A stretch of 64,000 nt of DNA from Paraburkholderia kirstenboschensis (GCF_904848585.1 NZ_CAJHCR010000005.1:372001-436000); one strand, 5' to 3'; positions 8,580-18,006 are shown, counted from the first letter of the stretch. Notes: generated by a model from the sequence alone, not told the origin. A program made the numbers and translations.

Positions 8580-9374
8580 TCAGGCTCGCGCCGCCGAAGA
8601 ACGGCGGCTCACGACGACGATCATCACGAGACACAAGGTCAACGCGGTCAGCATCGTACTGATCGCGGCGATGGTGGGATCGATCTCGTCGCGTAGCGTG
8701 ACGAACATGCGGCGCGTGAGCGTCTGGTTCGTGCCGCCTGAGATGAACAGTGCGACCACCGTTTCGTCGAGCGCCTGAATGAAGACGAACACCGCCCCCG
8801 AAATCACGCTCGCCTTGATCTGCGGAAGCGTCACCGCGAGAAAGCTGCGTAGGCGATTCATGCCGAGGCTGCGCGCGACCATCTCCTGCGTGCGGTCGAA
8901 AGTGCGTAAATCGGCGCCCACGGAAATCAGCACATAGGGCAGGCCGAGCATCGTATCGGCGACGATCAGGCCGCCCAGCGTGTTCACATAACCCGCTTGC
9001 GTGAATACGAAGAACACGCCCACCGCGACGATGATGATCGGCACCATCAGCGGCAACATCAGCAGCGTGCGCAGATAGCGCATCGACCAGTGCGTGCCGT
9101 GCTGGATCGCGTAGGCCGCGGCGATGCCGAGCGGCGTCGCGAGCACCGCTGCGCAGACGGACGCCACGAGCGTCGTGCGAGCCGCGTCGATCCACGCGGG
9201 GTTGTCGAAGAACGCGTGATACCAGCGCAACGAATAGGCGGGCGGCGGGAACGTCATGAAGCGCGTGTCGGAGAACGACAGCGGCACGACGATCAGCACG
9301 GGCAGCATCAGAAACACGAGAATCAGCACGACGACCGCGCCGAGCACGACTCTGCCGAACGGGATCTTGTTCAT
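8580..9374 (-). CDS. ABC transporter permease, PotC-type
   Basis: 264 residues with six predicted membrane helices, of the binding-protein-dependent permease family. The EAA-like loop appears as ARSLGMNRLRSFLAVTLPQIK, the contact site for the ATPase. It ends with a short Arg/Ala-rich tail. Its ATG overlaps the stop codon of the upstream permease (ATGA), a sign of coupled translation. It should form a heterodimer with the PotB-type permease and import the ligand of the binding protein encoded at 4.2 kb. Confidence 0.88.
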   Translation of the reverse strand: MNKIPFGRVVLGAVVVLILVFLMLPVLIVVPLSFSDTRFMTFPPPAYSLRWYHAFFDNPAWIDAARTTLVASVCAAVLATPLGIAAAYAIQHGTHWSMRYLRTLLMLPLMVPIIIVAVGVFFVFTQAGYVNTLGGLIVADTMLGLPYVLISVGADLRTFDRTQEMVARSLGMNRLRSFLAVTLPQIKASVISGAVFVFIQALDETVVALFISGGTNQTLTRRMFVTLRDEIDPTIAAISTMLTALTLCLVMIVVVSRRSSAARA

Positions 9375-10282
9375 TTCGCGCCCAGGGTCTTTTCGAGTGG
9401 AATCACGCGGCTCGCGGCATAGAAGATCGCGAACACGCAGAGCAGCAGCACGACACTGACCGCGCTCGCGGCGCCCCAGCTGTTATAAATCTCGACGTTG
9501 CGGCTCACCACCATCGACACCATGATGGACTTGCCCCCGCCCATCAGTTCGGGCGTGATGTAGAAACCGAGGCACAGTACGAATACGAGCGTGACGCCTG
9601 CCACGACGCCGCTCATCGACAGCGGCAGGAACACGCGCCAGAACACGTGCAGCGGCGAGCCGCCGAGACTGGCGCCGGCCTGCGAGAGATTAGCCGGGAT
9701 TTTCTGCATCGCCGAATAGAGCGGCAGCACCATGAAGGGCAACAGAATGTGCACCATCGCGAGAATGGTGCCGAACTGGTTATAAGCAAGTTGCACCGGA
9801 CGATCGACAAGACCCGTCGCAAGCAGCGCCTTGTTGATGAGGCCGGTGCGCTGCAGCAGCACGAGCCACGCATAGGTACGCACGAGCACACTGGTCCAGA
9901 ACGGCAGGATCACCATGCCGAGTATCAGCGCACTCCATCGCGGCGATACCGACGCCGCAAAATATGCAACCGGATAGCCCAGCAGCAACGTCACGCCCGT
10001 CACGATCACGCTGAGCTTGAACGTCATAAGGAACGTGTCGAGATAGGTGCCCGTGAAAATGCGCTGGTAATTGACGAGCGTGAAGCCGCCGTCATGCCAG
10101 ATCGACTGCCACGACAGCCACGCGAGCGGCACCACCAGCAGCACGACCACGACGAACAACGCGGGCGCGAGCAACAGCAGCATCGCGCGGTCTTCGCGTT
10201 GCTGGTGGCGCACCGACGGGTCCATCGCGGTTGTTTGCATCAAGGCGGGTTCCTGGAGAATCCGTTTGGCTGTCGTCATCAT
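9371..10282 (-). CDS. ABC transporter permease, PotB-type
   Basis: 303 residues. A cytoplasmic N-terminal tail of about 45 residues is followed by six predicted helices (first near LLLLAPALFVVVVLLVVPLAW) and the EAA-like loop QAGASLGGSPLHVFWRVFLP. The ATG at 10282 overlaps the amine oxidase stop by 4 bp (ATGA); a second ATG follows at 10279. The longer open frame to 10312 runs into the oxidase gene and is not needed. It is the partner of the PotC-type permease, with which it overlaps at the other end. Confidence 0.87.
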   Translation of the reverse strand: MMTTAKRILQEPALMQTTAMDPSVRHQQREDRAMLLLLAPALFVVVVLLVVPLAWLSWQSIWHDGGFTLVNYQRIFTGTYLDTFLMTFKLSVIVTGVTLLLGYPVAYFAASVSPRWSALILGMVILPFWTSVLVRTYAWLVLLQRTGLINKALLATGLVDRPVQLAYNQFGTILAMVHILLPFMVLPLYSAMQKIPANLSQAGASLGGSPLHVFWRVFLPLSMSGVVAGVTLVFVLCLGFYITPELMGGGKSIMVSMVVSRNVEIYNSWGAASAVSVVLLLCVFAIFYAASRVIPLEKTLGAK

Positions 10283-11628
10283 GCACCTACGGCGTCGAGA
10301 AACTGATACCACGCGGCAACGACGCGAACGCCCGGCGCGCGCAGCGAATGGAACGGCACGGGCCGCAAGCCTTGCTGGCCGAGCAACGCAAGCTCAGGCG
10401 TCTCGCCGAGTGCGAGCGCTGCGGCATGCTGGCCAAGCAGGCTCGCCATTGCGACGCCCGCTCCGTTATATCCCAGACAAAAGGTCGTGGCGACGTCGCT
10501 GCGGCCAACATGCGGCAACGCATTGAACGTCATGCCGACATAGCCGGACCACTGATATTCGATACGCAGACCCGCGAGATCCGGAAACAGCGCGACCATC
10601 GCGCGTTGCAACGCGTCAAAGCCCGTCGCCTGGCCTTCCTTGCCGAACGCGTCGCGTCCGCCGAACAGCATACGGCCGTCGACCTTGCGAAACCACTTCA
10701 TCATGCGGCGCGTTTCCGTATAGCTGCGGCGCTGCGTCATGAGTCGACTATCGAGTTCCGCGGGCAGGCGTTCGGTCGCGATCATCGCGCTGCGAAACGG
10801 CACGAGTTCACGCTGATAGGCAGCGGTCGCGGACGTGAGATCGGAATACGCGTTAGTCGCGACGATCACTTGCCTCGCGCGCACCGTGCCGCCCGGCGTT
10901 CGCAGCACGACACCGGCGGGCCCGCTTTGCGAACGCGTCATTTCGACAACCGGCGTAGCTTCGTAAATCGGCACGCCCCGCGCGGTGAGACCTCGAGCGA
11001 GACCGTACACATATTCGAGCGGCAGGATCGTGCCTGCATCGGCGCTCAATACGCCGCCGACAAATTCCCTCGATCCCGTCTCGCTCGTCACTTCTTCGCT
11101 CGACTGCACTGTCATCGACGTGTCGCCCAGTTGCGTGCGCACCCAGTCGGCCTCCGCGCAAATCGCGGCGAACGCGCGCTCGGTGTGCGCGCAACGCAGG
11201 CTGCCCGTATGCTCGAACTGCGCACGTTCGAGCTTGAACTCGTCGATGAACGATTCGACCACTCGCACGCCATCGTGCGCGAGCCGATGCATGCGCTTCG
11301 CGGTATCGAGTCCATGCAGCTTGTCGATCTGCGGAAACGACAAGCGGAACTTCGACGACACCACCCCGCCGTTGCGCCCACTCGCGCCCCAACCGACCGG
11401 GTTTGCATCGAACACGGCGCAATCGACGCCGCGCTTTTGCAGCGCATACGCGGCCGACAAGCCCGAATAACCCGCGCCGATCACGGCCACGTCGAGCGTC
11501 AGATCGCGCCCGAGCGGCGCGCCCATGCTCACGGGCGCCTGCCGTTGCGGTGAGCGGGCGGCCATCGCCCGCCATAGTGAATTGGGCTGCGGCCGCTGCG
11601 AGGTGTCGTGGAGGGTGGGCGCGAGCAT
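10279..11628 (-). CDS. FAD-dependent amine/amino acid oxidase of the DAO family (PuuB/OrdL-like)
   Basis: 449 residues. The FAD dinucleotide-binding motif is DVAVIGAGYSGLSAAYAL at about residue 47, followed by NGGVVSSKFR and a C-terminal FCLGYNGAGVAMASLLGQ block that closes the flavin site. The family includes gamma-glutamylputrescine oxidase and glycine/D-amino acid oxidases. Given the polyamine-type transporter in the same operon, oxidation of an imported amine or its glutamyl conjugate is likely, giving an aldehyde, ammonia and hydrogen peroxide. No gamma-glutamylputrescine synthetase or hydrolase is present here, so a full Puu pathway is not shown. Confidence 0.82.
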   Translation of the reverse strand: MLAPTLHDTSQRPQPNSLWRAMAARSPQRQAPVSMGAPLGRDLTLDVAVIGAGYSGLSAAYALQKRGVDCAVFDANPVGWGASGRNGGVVSSKFRLSFPQIDKLHGLDTAKRMHRLAHDGVRVVESFIDEFKLERAQFEHTGSLRCAHTERAFAAICAEADWVRTQLGDTSMTVQSSEEVTSETGSREFVGGVLSADAGTILPLEYVYGLARGLTARGVPIYEATPVVEMTRSQSGPAGVVLRTPGGTVRARQVIVATNAYSDLTSATAAYQRELVPFRSAMIATERLPAELDSRLMTQRRSYTETRRMMKWFRKVDGRMLFGGRDAFGKEGQATGFDALQRAMVALFPDLAGLRIEYQWSGYVGMTFNALPHVGRSDVATTFCLGYNGAGVAMASLLGQHAAALALGETPELALLGQQGLRPVPFHSLRAPGVRVVAAWYQFLDAVGA

Positions 11629-11631
11629 GGC

Positions 11632-12342
11632 TTAAGCGGCGCGCGCTTCGGCTTCGACCGCGTCGGCGAGCGCGCCGAGCGTTGCAAACTTGAACGTGGG
11701 CGCGGTGACGGCTTCGGGCACCGGCGTCGCGCCGAAACCCTTCATGCCCTGCCGGCGCTCGATCCAGCAGGTCGAGTAACCAAGCTTCGTCGCGATACCG
11801 ATGTCGTGATACTGGCTCTGCGCGGTGTGCAGGATCTCGTTGAACTTGAAGCCGAATGCGGCCTGACGCCCACGGTTATAGGCAAAGAACTGCGGGTCCG
11901 GTTTCGCGACGCCCGTTTCGTCGCAGCAGACGGTGTCGTCGAAAGGGTCACCCAGGGTATGTGCGTAGGCCGACAACGCGACACGGTCCGCGTTGGTCAT
12001 CGCCACGAGGCGATAGTGTTTGCGCAGGCGCTTCAGGGCCGCGACCGAGTCTTCGAATGCAGGCCACTCCAGCACGTCGCGCTGAAAGGCCGCGGCGGAT
12101 TGCGCGTCGTCGGGCAGGCCGAGCTCGCCGGCAAGATACAGATACACGTTCGCCATCTCATGGCTCGAACGACCCGGATACTTCGCGCGTCCGCGCATAT
12201 ACGGTTCGAAGATCTGATCGTCGGTTAGATCTTTCGCCGCCGCGCCGCCAAGGCGCCGCACGGACGCGAGCACGCCCTGTTCGAAATTGATCAGCGTGCC
12301 GACGACATCGAACGTCAGGACCTTGAAATCGGTGAGCTTCAT
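11632..12342 (-). CDS. HAD superfamily hydrolase, haloacid dehalogenase type II-like
   Basis: 236 residues. Motif I is LTFDVVGTLINF with Asp12 as the expected nucleophile, motif II is VAMTNADR, motif III a downstream lysine, and motif IV lies near DDTVCCDETGVAKPDPQFF. The DxVGT form of motif I resembles L-2-haloacid dehalogenases more than DxDGT phosphatases. The ATG at 12342 follows AAAGGATG; the longer frame to 12393 lacks a ribosome site. HAD proteins of this sort recur in amine-oxidation operons in this family of bacteria, but their substrate is usually unknown. It sits 3 bp before the amine oxidase gene. Confidence 0.8.
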   Translation of the reverse strand: MKLTDFKVLTFDVVGTLINFEQGVLASVRRLGGAAAKDLTDDQIFEPYMRGRAKYPGRSSHEMANVYLYLAGELGLPDDAQSAAAFQRDVLEWPAFEDSVAALKRLRKHYRLVAMTNADRVALSAYAHTLGDPFDDTVCCDETGVAKPDPQFFAYNRGRQAAFGFKFNEILHTAQSQYHDIGIATKLGYSTCWIERRQGMKGFGATPVPEAVTAPTFKFATLGALADAVEAEARAA

Positions 12343-12410
12343 TGCATCATCCTTTTGCGGGTTGCGTGAATTTCGTAAGACGTATGCCGCCAAGCGCGCG
12401 GCGGGAGAAG

Positions 12411-13487
12411 TCAGGCGGGCACGACAATCGTGTCCTGCGGATCGAGCACCACGGTCATGTGTTCGCCAGGTGAGGGAATGCGGCTGCGCGCGTTGTGATT
12501 GCCGGGCTGGCGCAGACTGATCAAGGTGCCGTCAGCCAGTGTCGCGAACACGCGCAGGCTTTCCCCCTGGTACAGCACTTCGGTTACGCGGCACGAGAGC
12601 CGGTTGGCGGCCGGCTCTGTCGCGCCGGCGTCGATCACGAGCTTTTCGGTCTGCACGGCAAGCAGCAAACGCTCGCCGCGCGGCAACGGATGCGCGGTTC
12701 GCAACACCGCGTCGCCCAGGCGCACGGCGTCGTCGCCGGCGCGGCTCACGTCGAGCAGCGTCGCCTCACCGATGAAGCTCGCGACGAACGCGTCGCAAGG
12801 CCGGTCATAGAGACGCTCGGGCGTATCAATCTGCACGAGCTTGCCGTTCTTCAGTACAGCCACGCGATCGCTCATGGTCAGCGCCTCGCGCTGGTCGTGC
12901 GTCACATAGACAATCGTCGCGCCGAGCTTGCGATGCAGCCGCCGCAACTCGATTTGCATGGTTTCGCGAAGTTGCTTGTCGAGCGCGGAAAGCGGCTCGT
13001 CCATCAGGATCAGTTGCGGCTCGAAGACCATCGCCCTTGCGAGCGCAACGCGCTGACGTTGACCGCCGGAAAGCTGGCTGATGTCGCGCGATTCATAGCC
13101 GCTCAGTTCGACCATCGCGAGTGCGTCGGCCACTTTCGCCGCCCAGCCCGCTTTCGGATCGCGGCGCGCGCGCAGCGGAAATGCGACGTTCTCGCCCACC
13201 GTCATGTGCGGAAAGAGCGCGTAGTTCTGGAACACGATGCCGATGTTGCGTTTGTGCGGCGGCGCAAATGTAATGTCCCGCTCGCCGACCCAGACGGAGC
13301 CCGAACTCGGTTGAACGAAGCCGCCGAGGATGCCGAGTAGCGTTGTCTTGCCCGACCCGGACGGCCCGAGCAGCGACACGAACTCGCCTGGCTCGATGTC
13401 GAGCGAGACGTCGTCCAGCGCGATCACGGGACCATAGCGCTTCGCTGCTGACCGGATGGAGACTCCTGTTTTCGCTCGTGCGTCCAT
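12411..13487 (-). CDS. ABC transporter ATP-binding protein, PotA-type
   Basis: 358 residues. Walker A is GPSGSGKTTL, the ABC signature LSGGQRQRVALARA, and Walker B LILMDEPLSALD, followed by the H-loop in YVTHDQREALTMSD. The last 120 residues form the TOBE-type regulatory domain found in PotA, MalK and FbpC. I use the ATG at 13487 because the upstream extension to 13559 starts with TTG inside the promoter region shared with the LysR gene. It is first in the leftward operon and powers the two permeases encoded after it. Confidence 0.9.
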   Translation of the reverse strand: MDARAKTGVSIRSAAKRYGPVIALDDVSLDIEPGEFVSLLGPSGSGKTTLLGILGGFVQPSSGSVWVGERDITFAPPHKRNIGIVFQNYALFPHMTVGENVAFPLRARRDPKAGWAAKVADALAMVELSGYESRDISQLSGGQRQRVALARAMVFEPQLILMDEPLSALDKQLRETMQIELRRLHRKLGATIVYVTHDQREALTMSDRVAVLKNGKLVQIDTPERLYDRPCDAFVASFIGEATLLDVSRAGDDAVRLGDAVLRTAHPLPRGERLLLAVQTEKLVIDAGATEPAANRLSCRVTEVLYQGESLRVFATLADGTLISLRQPGNHNARSRIPSPGEHMTVVLDPQDTIVVPA

Positions 13488-13549
13488 TGCGTTTGCTCTC
13501 GCTGAAGGGCCTGCATTAGGGAAAATATAGGTGTCAAACTTTTTGGCGG

Positions 13550-13563
13550 CAATTCCCAAATTG
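13550..13563. promoter_or_regulatory. Palindrome in the potA-like/LysR divergent intergenic region
   Basis: CAATT-N4-AATTG is a perfect inverted repeat 25 bp before the LysR start and 63 bp before the ATPase start. LysR proteins usually bind short interrupted palindromes in such divergent gaps, so this is a candidate site. Not tested. Confidence 0.4.
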
Positions 13564-13587
13564 TTGGATCGGGCATAACATCAAGTC

Positions 13588-14559
13588 ATGCCGAATCTAC
13601 GCAAAAAATTGCCGAGCGCGAATGCGCTGTTCGTCTTCGAAGCTGCCGCGCGGTGCGGCAACTTCACGCGTGCCGCGCAGGAACTCTATGTGAGCCAGCC
13701 CGCCGTGAGCCGCATGCTCGCGCGCATGGAAGACCACATCGGAGTGCGCCTGTTCGAGCGGGTGCGCGGCGGCATCGAGCTGACTGAGAGCGGGCGGATT
13801 CTGTACACCAAGATCTCCGAAGGATTCAACGGCATTGAAAGCGCGATACGAGAAATCGAGGCGCGTGCCACGGGCGTGGAATCCGTCACGCTGTCCGTAT
13901 CCACGGGCTTTACGACGCACTGGCTGATGCCGCGAATGAGCCGCCTGAACGAAGCGTTTCCCTCAATCGATTTGCGGTTTCAGCTCATCTCCGGGCGCAT
14001 TGGCGGCCCGCTCGTCGATGTCGATCTGGGCATGCGCTTCATGCACGCCGGTGACATCGACGAAAACAGCGTGCTTGTTATGCCCGAAACGCTGTTGCCC
14101 GTGTGCAATCCGCGCTATCAGGAAACGGCGCAAACGGACGCTGGCCGTGAGCACGGCGACATCGTCATCGTGATGGACGACGAGGAGCGCGGCTGGCACC
14201 ACCGCTTTGGAGCGTTCGAACAGCACGGCCGGCGCGTGGCGAGCATGCTCAGCTTCAACGACTACGCGATCGTCGTGCAGGCGGCGCTGCTCGGTCAGGG
14301 CATCGCGCTTGGCTGGCTGAACGTGGTGTCGCACTGGCTGTCGCAGCGCGCACTCGTCCCCGCCGAAGAAGAAGTCCTCGTAACGAACCGGCGCTGCTGT
14401 CTGGTGTCGCCCGCGAACCGGCCTTTGCGACCCATCGTCGCGAATGTGCGCGACTGGATCGTCGAGGAAATGCGCGCCGATTTACGCACGTTGGAGCGTG
14501 CGTACCCGCAGTTGGGATTGCGCGAGGCGTTCAAGGAATGCGGAGTCGCCATTGTGTGA
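13588..14559 (+). CDS. LysR family transcriptional regulator (GcvA-like)
   Basis: 323 residues. The winged helix-turn-helix covers residues 8-67 (ALFVFEAAARCGNFTRAAQ, then SQPAVSRMLARME), followed by the effector-binding domain, including LSVSTGFTTHWLMPRMSRL. It has a C-terminal tail about 20 residues longer than usual. It is divergent from the PotA-type gene, with 100 bp between the starts, the classical LysR arrangement. It therefore probably controls the amine transport and oxidation operon in response to its substrate, and likely itself. Confidence 0.88.
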   Translation: MPNLRKKLPSANALFVFEAAARCGNFTRAAQELYVSQPAVSRMLARMEDHIGVRLFERVRGGIELTESGRILYTKISEGFNGIESAIREIEARATGVESVTLSVSTGFTTHWLMPRMSRLNEAFPSIDLRFQLISGRIGGPLVDVDLGMRFMHAGDIDENSVLVMPETLLPVCNPRYQETAQTDAGREHGDIVIVMDDEERGWHHRFGAFEQHGRRVASMLSFNDYAIVVQAALLGQGIALGWLNVVSHWLSQRALVPAEEEVLVTNRRCCLVSPANRPLRPIVANVRDWIVEEMRADLRTLERAYPQLGLREAFKECGVAIV

Positions 14560-14676
14560 CGGCAGGAGATGAACTGCTGCGGCCGATTCACTCCAAAAGA
14601 ACAGGCGGCGCGCGGCAATTCCGGTCGCAGCGCCCGCATTTTGCGCTGGCCAAATCTGCAATCGACCAACGGCTTA

Positions 14677-15006
14677 TCAAAGCCCGTTCTTCATCGTGTG
14701 CATTAAGTCGCCGAACGACTGACGCGTATTGACCGCATTGACGATGTCAGCGAGAAACCAGGGAAGAATCAACTGTGTGTTGGGATCGGTGACACCGACA
14801 CTCAGCGCCGGCGGCCTCGTCGCCGGCGCGGTTGGCGCGGCTGGCTTTGCGCCCTGATAAGCGGGCGAGGCGCGGGTTTCGTTGGCGGGCGAAACGTGTT
14901 GGGCGACCGGCTGGGCGGGCGGCGGCCACGCCGACGAACAGCCGCCCAGCGGCATAGTGACGGCGGCGGCAACAACGGCAGTAGCAGCAACGCAGAACGG
15001 CTTCAT
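14677..15006 (-). CDS. Small hypothetical lipoprotein
   Basis: 109 residues. The N-terminus is a lipoprotein signal peptide with lipobox LGGC (Cys23), followed by a Pro/Ala-rich linker and a short conserved-looking end (LILPWFLADIVNAVNTRQSFGDLMHTM). The residue after the cysteine is Ser, which favours outer membrane sorting. No known domain is recognised. It lies convergent to the LysR gene and upstream of nothing on its own strand, so it is probably a single-gene unit. Confidence 0.6.
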   Translation of the reverse strand: MKPFCVAATAVVAAAVTMPLGGCSSAWPPPAQPVAQHVSPANETRASPAYQGAKPAAPTAPATRPPALSVGVTDPNTQLILPWFLADIVNAVNTRQSFGDLMHTMKNGL

Positions 15007-15099
15007 GACGGACTCCAGCCCACGTCATTTGGACAGAAGTGCCTGGCGAGAAGTTCTTCGACTTAGGCACGCCGAATGGCAGCGCCGGCGTGCCCGTTC

Positions 15100-16659
15100 T
15101 TAGTGCCCCGCTGCGCCAGCCGCTGCGGCATTCGTCTTGCCCGGCTTCGTCACCCAGATCAACGGAATGATCACTACGAAGATCACCGCCGACAGCCAGA
15201 AAATATCGTTGAGCCCGAGCATGGCGGCCTGGGTGTTCATCGAGTGTTCGAAGAAAGCCATGGCTTGAGACTGGCTTCCTCCCAACGCAGCTTGCGCCGA
15301 ATCCAGTGCCGCGGTGAATACAGGGTTGGTGATGCCGGTCTGCTCAGCCAGTCTCGCGTGATGCAAGATGGTGCGATCGTTCCAGCCGGTCGCGGCGAGA
15401 GACGTTCCCACTGCGCCTGCAAACACCCGCACGAAATTGGACAAGCCGGCAGCGGCAGGAATTCTCTCGGGCGCGAGGCCGGAAAGGATGATTGCTGTCA
15501 GCGGCACGAAGAACAATGCAGTCGGTATGCCCTGCAACAAGGTGGGCAATACGAGCGTCCACGTATCCACGCCGGTCGTGTAGTGCGAGCGCATGAAGAA
15601 CACGGCTGCAAAGCCGATAAAGGCCAACGTTGCGAGCACGCGTGCATCCGAACGCGGCATGATCTTCGCCATCACAGGGGCAAGGATCACGGCGAATATG
15701 CCGAGCGGCGCCGTGACGAGACCTGCATCGACTGACCGGTAGTTCAGGTAACCCTGCATCCACTGCGGGAGCAAGACGAGGTTGGAGAAAAACACCGCAT
15801 ACGCAACTGAAATCGCAATCGTGCCGCCCAGAAAATTGCGGCCGCCGAACAGCCTCAAATCGATGATCGGATTCTTCTCGGTCAGCTCCCAGATCACGAA
15901 GAAAGCAAAGCTGATTCCTGCAAACACAGTCAATGCGACGATTACCGGCGAATTGAACCAGTCGAGGTCCTTACCCTTGTCGAGCATGATCTGCAACGAG
16001 CCGACCCACGCGATCAGCGAGATCAGCCCTATCTTGTCGATCGGCAAACGCTTCGTTGGGGTCTCGCGCGTTCGGTAGATCGCCCATGTCACACCTGCAG
16101 CAAAAAGCCCCACCGGAATGTTGATGTAGAAGATCCACGACCACGAATAGCTGTCCGTAATCCAGCCACCGAGCGCAGGCCCCGCAATGGGGCCGACAGT
16201 CGCCGTCATTGCCCACAGCGCCAACGCATGCGAACTCTTCTCCTTCGGATACGAGCCCAGCAGAATGGCTTGCGAAAGCGGAATCAACGGGCCCGCAACC
16301 GCGCCTTGCAAAATGCGCGCGGCAAGCAGAACCGGCAGGTTCGGTGCTATTCCACATAACCATGAGGACACGACAAACAACAATATCGCCCATACGAACA
16401 GCTTGATCTGCCCGACACGCTGCGTGAGCCAACCCGTCAACGGGATTGAAATTGCATTGGCTGCGGCGAAGAGCGTAATGACCCATGTGCCTTCATCGAC
16501 CGATACGCCAAGGTTGCCTGCGATCGTCGGGATGGCCACGTTCGCAATCGAGGAGTCGAGCACATTCATGAAAGTGGCCAGCGCCACAGCGAGCGTTGCG
16601 AGCACAAGCTTGCCGCCCGTCAAAGGCGCAAGCGTTGCAGGTCGCGTCGATTGATTCAT
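15100..16659 (-). CDS. MFS drug:proton antiporter, DHA2 family (EmrB-like)
   Basis: 519 residues with 14 predicted helices. Motif D1 appears as LDSSIANVAIPTIAG, motif A as LTQRVGQIKLF and motif C as GPIAGPALGGWI, all marks of DHA2 exporters of the EmrB/QacA group. With the EmrA-like fusion protein and the outer membrane lipoprotein encoded just upstream, it forms a pump that can span both membranes. Its gene follows the fusion protein by 69 bp, a gap that contains a palindrome matching the putative MarR operator. Substrates are probably hydrophobic weak acids or drugs. Confidence 0.9.
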   Translation of the reverse strand: MNQSTRPATLAPLTGGKLVLATLAVALATFMNVLDSSIANVAIPTIAGNLGVSVDEGTWVITLFAAANAISIPLTGWLTQRVGQIKLFVWAILLFVVSSWLCGIAPNLPVLLAARILQGAVAGPLIPLSQAILLGSYPKEKSSHALALWAMTATVGPIAGPALGGWITDSYSWSWIFYINIPVGLFAAGVTWAIYRTRETPTKRLPIDKIGLISLIAWVGSLQIMLDKGKDLDWFNSPVIVALTVFAGISFAFFVIWELTEKNPIIDLRLFGGRNFLGGTIAISVAYAVFFSNLVLLPQWMQGYLNYRSVDAGLVTAPLGIFAVILAPVMAKIMPRSDARVLATLAFIGFAAVFFMRSHYTTGVDTWTLVLPTLLQGIPTALFFVPLTAIILSGLAPERIPAAAGLSNFVRVFAGAVGTSLAATGWNDRTILHHARLAEQTGITNPVFTAALDSAQAALGGSQSQAMAFFEHSMNTQAAMLGLNDIFWLSAVIFVVIIPLIWVTKPGKTNAAAAGAAGH

Positions 16660-16687
16660 TTCATCACCTGTTGAAGGTCACTATTAT

Positions 16688-16699
16688 CTGACCAGTCAG
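16688..16699. promoter_or_regulatory. Putative MarR operator upstream of the emrB-like gene
   Basis: CTGAC-CA-GTCAG inverted repeat in the 69-bp gap between the fusion-protein and exporter genes. The same core occurs upstream of the outer membrane component and, with wider spacing, before the MarR gene. Confidence 0.55.
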
Positions 16700-16728
16700 C
16701 TAACTGCACAAAAAAAATGGTCGCGTGT

Positions 16729-17970
16729 TCAGCCCGCTTTGCGCGTCGGGTTCTTTTGCACCCCAGCCGTTGCGGCCGTGCGCGCCATCGGCATGTTTTG
16801 CGCGATGATCCGGGCGATCTCCGCATCTGCATCTGCGCCGTACTGGGCAAATACATCGGTGCGATAAGCAGTATTCACCGCGGCGCCGAGTTGAGTTCCC
16901 GACTGGTCGCGAGTTTCGACTTCGACCTGCATCGACAATCCAATTCGCAGCGGATGCGCGTCCAGTTCCTTCTGGTCGAGCTGGACACGCGCGGGCAGAC
17001 GCTGCACGACCTTGATCCAGTTGCCGGTCGCATTCTGGGCGGGCAGCACGGCGAACGCGGCCCCCGTTCCTGCAGAGAAGCCGACCACGCGGCCGTGGTA
17101 TTTGACACCCGAGCCGTACAAGTCGGCGGAAAGCGTGACCGGCTGGCCGATACGCATGCGCTTGAGTTGGCTCTCCTTGAAGTTCGCATCGACCCACACT
17201 TCGTTGAGCGGCACGATAGCCATCAATGGCGTGCCTGGCGCGACTCGTTGACCGACCTGTACAGAACGGCGTGCCACATAGCCGGTGACCGGAGCAGGCA
17301 ACGTGTTGCGCGCGTAGTTCAGATAGGCGTCGCGTACTTTCGAAGACGCCGCCAGAACGTTCGGATGCTGTTCGATCGACGTGCGGTCGGTCAGTGCATG
17401 GTTTGCTTCGGCCTGCTGGCGCGCGGCGTCGAGCGCGGCTTGCGCGGCGCTGACCGCATCACGCGCGTGGGCCACGTCCTCGCCCGACACCGCGCCGGTT
17501 TCCGCGACCGCCTGACGTCGTTTCAGATCATTGACGGCGCGCGCGAGATCGGACTCGCGCTGCGCGACTGTTGCTGCGTAATAGTCGTTGTTCACGTACA
17601 GACCGCTGACTTGCCGCACGGTCTGCCCAAGCGTAGCTTCAGCATTGGCAAGCGCGTCTTTGGCGTCCGCGTTGTCGAGCGTCACGAGCGGAACACCTTG
17701 CTTGACGATCTGCGTATCGTCCGCGTTCACTGCAACGACGGTGCCGCTGACCTGCGGCGTCAGTTGCACGAGATTGCCGCTGACGTACGCATCGTCGGTC
17801 GCCTCATGATATTGACCGGTCGTCACGTAATACACGCCATAAGCTGTGCCGGCTACCACTATCGCGGCGCCCAGCAGCGCGAGCAGCAGCTTGCGCCGGG
17901 TGGGCGTTTGCGTTTGTTGAGGTTGGTCTGCGTCCGCCTTCGCTCGGTCGGCGTTAATCGTATCGCTCAT
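16729..17970 (-). CDS. Membrane fusion protein, HlyD/EmrA family
   Basis: 413 residues. One N-terminal membrane helix (about 28-50) anchors it in the inner membrane. A split lipoyl domain follows (LVQLTPQVSGTVVAVNADD, with its second half near PAPVTGYVARRSVQVGQRV), flanking a long helical hairpin of about 110 residues. A C-terminal beta-barrel follows. It links the MFS exporter to the outer membrane channel. GGAG lies nine bases before the ATG. Gene order in the operon is outer membrane lipoprotein, fusion protein, exporter. Confidence 0.9.
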   Translation of the reverse strand: MSDTINADRAKADADQPQQTQTPTRRKLLLALLGAAIVVAGTAYGVYYVTTGQYHEATDDAYVSGNLVQLTPQVSGTVVAVNADDTQIVKQGVPLVTLDNADAKDALANAEATLGQTVRQVSGLYVNNDYYAATVAQRESDLARAVNDLKRRQAVAETGAVSGEDVAHARDAVSAAQAALDAARQQAEANHALTDRTSIEQHPNVLAASSKVRDAYLNYARNTLPAPVTGYVARRSVQVGQRVAPGTPLMAIVPLNEVWVDANFKESQLKRMRIGQPVTLSADLYGSGVKYHGRVVGFSAGTGAAFAVLPAQNATGNWIKVVQRLPARVQLDQKELDAHPLRIGLSMQVEVETRDQSGTQLGAAVNTAYRTDVFAQYGADADAEIARIIAQNMPMARTAATAGVQKNPTRKAG

Positions 17971-18006
17971 TTTGTGGCTCCTGACAGGATCTGAAATACG
18001 TCGCGC

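Noticed and set aside
7123..9195. Reading the aldehyde dehydrogenase as a 690-residue fusion
   Set aside because: The extra N-terminal part is the PotC-type permease gene read in another frame; a proper ATG with ribosome site at 8550 gives the normal enzyme length.
16717..17994. 425-residue plus-strand open frame opposite the membrane fusion protein gene
   Set aside because: Antisense shadow; the minus strand carries a complete HlyD/EmrA protein with good start and motifs.
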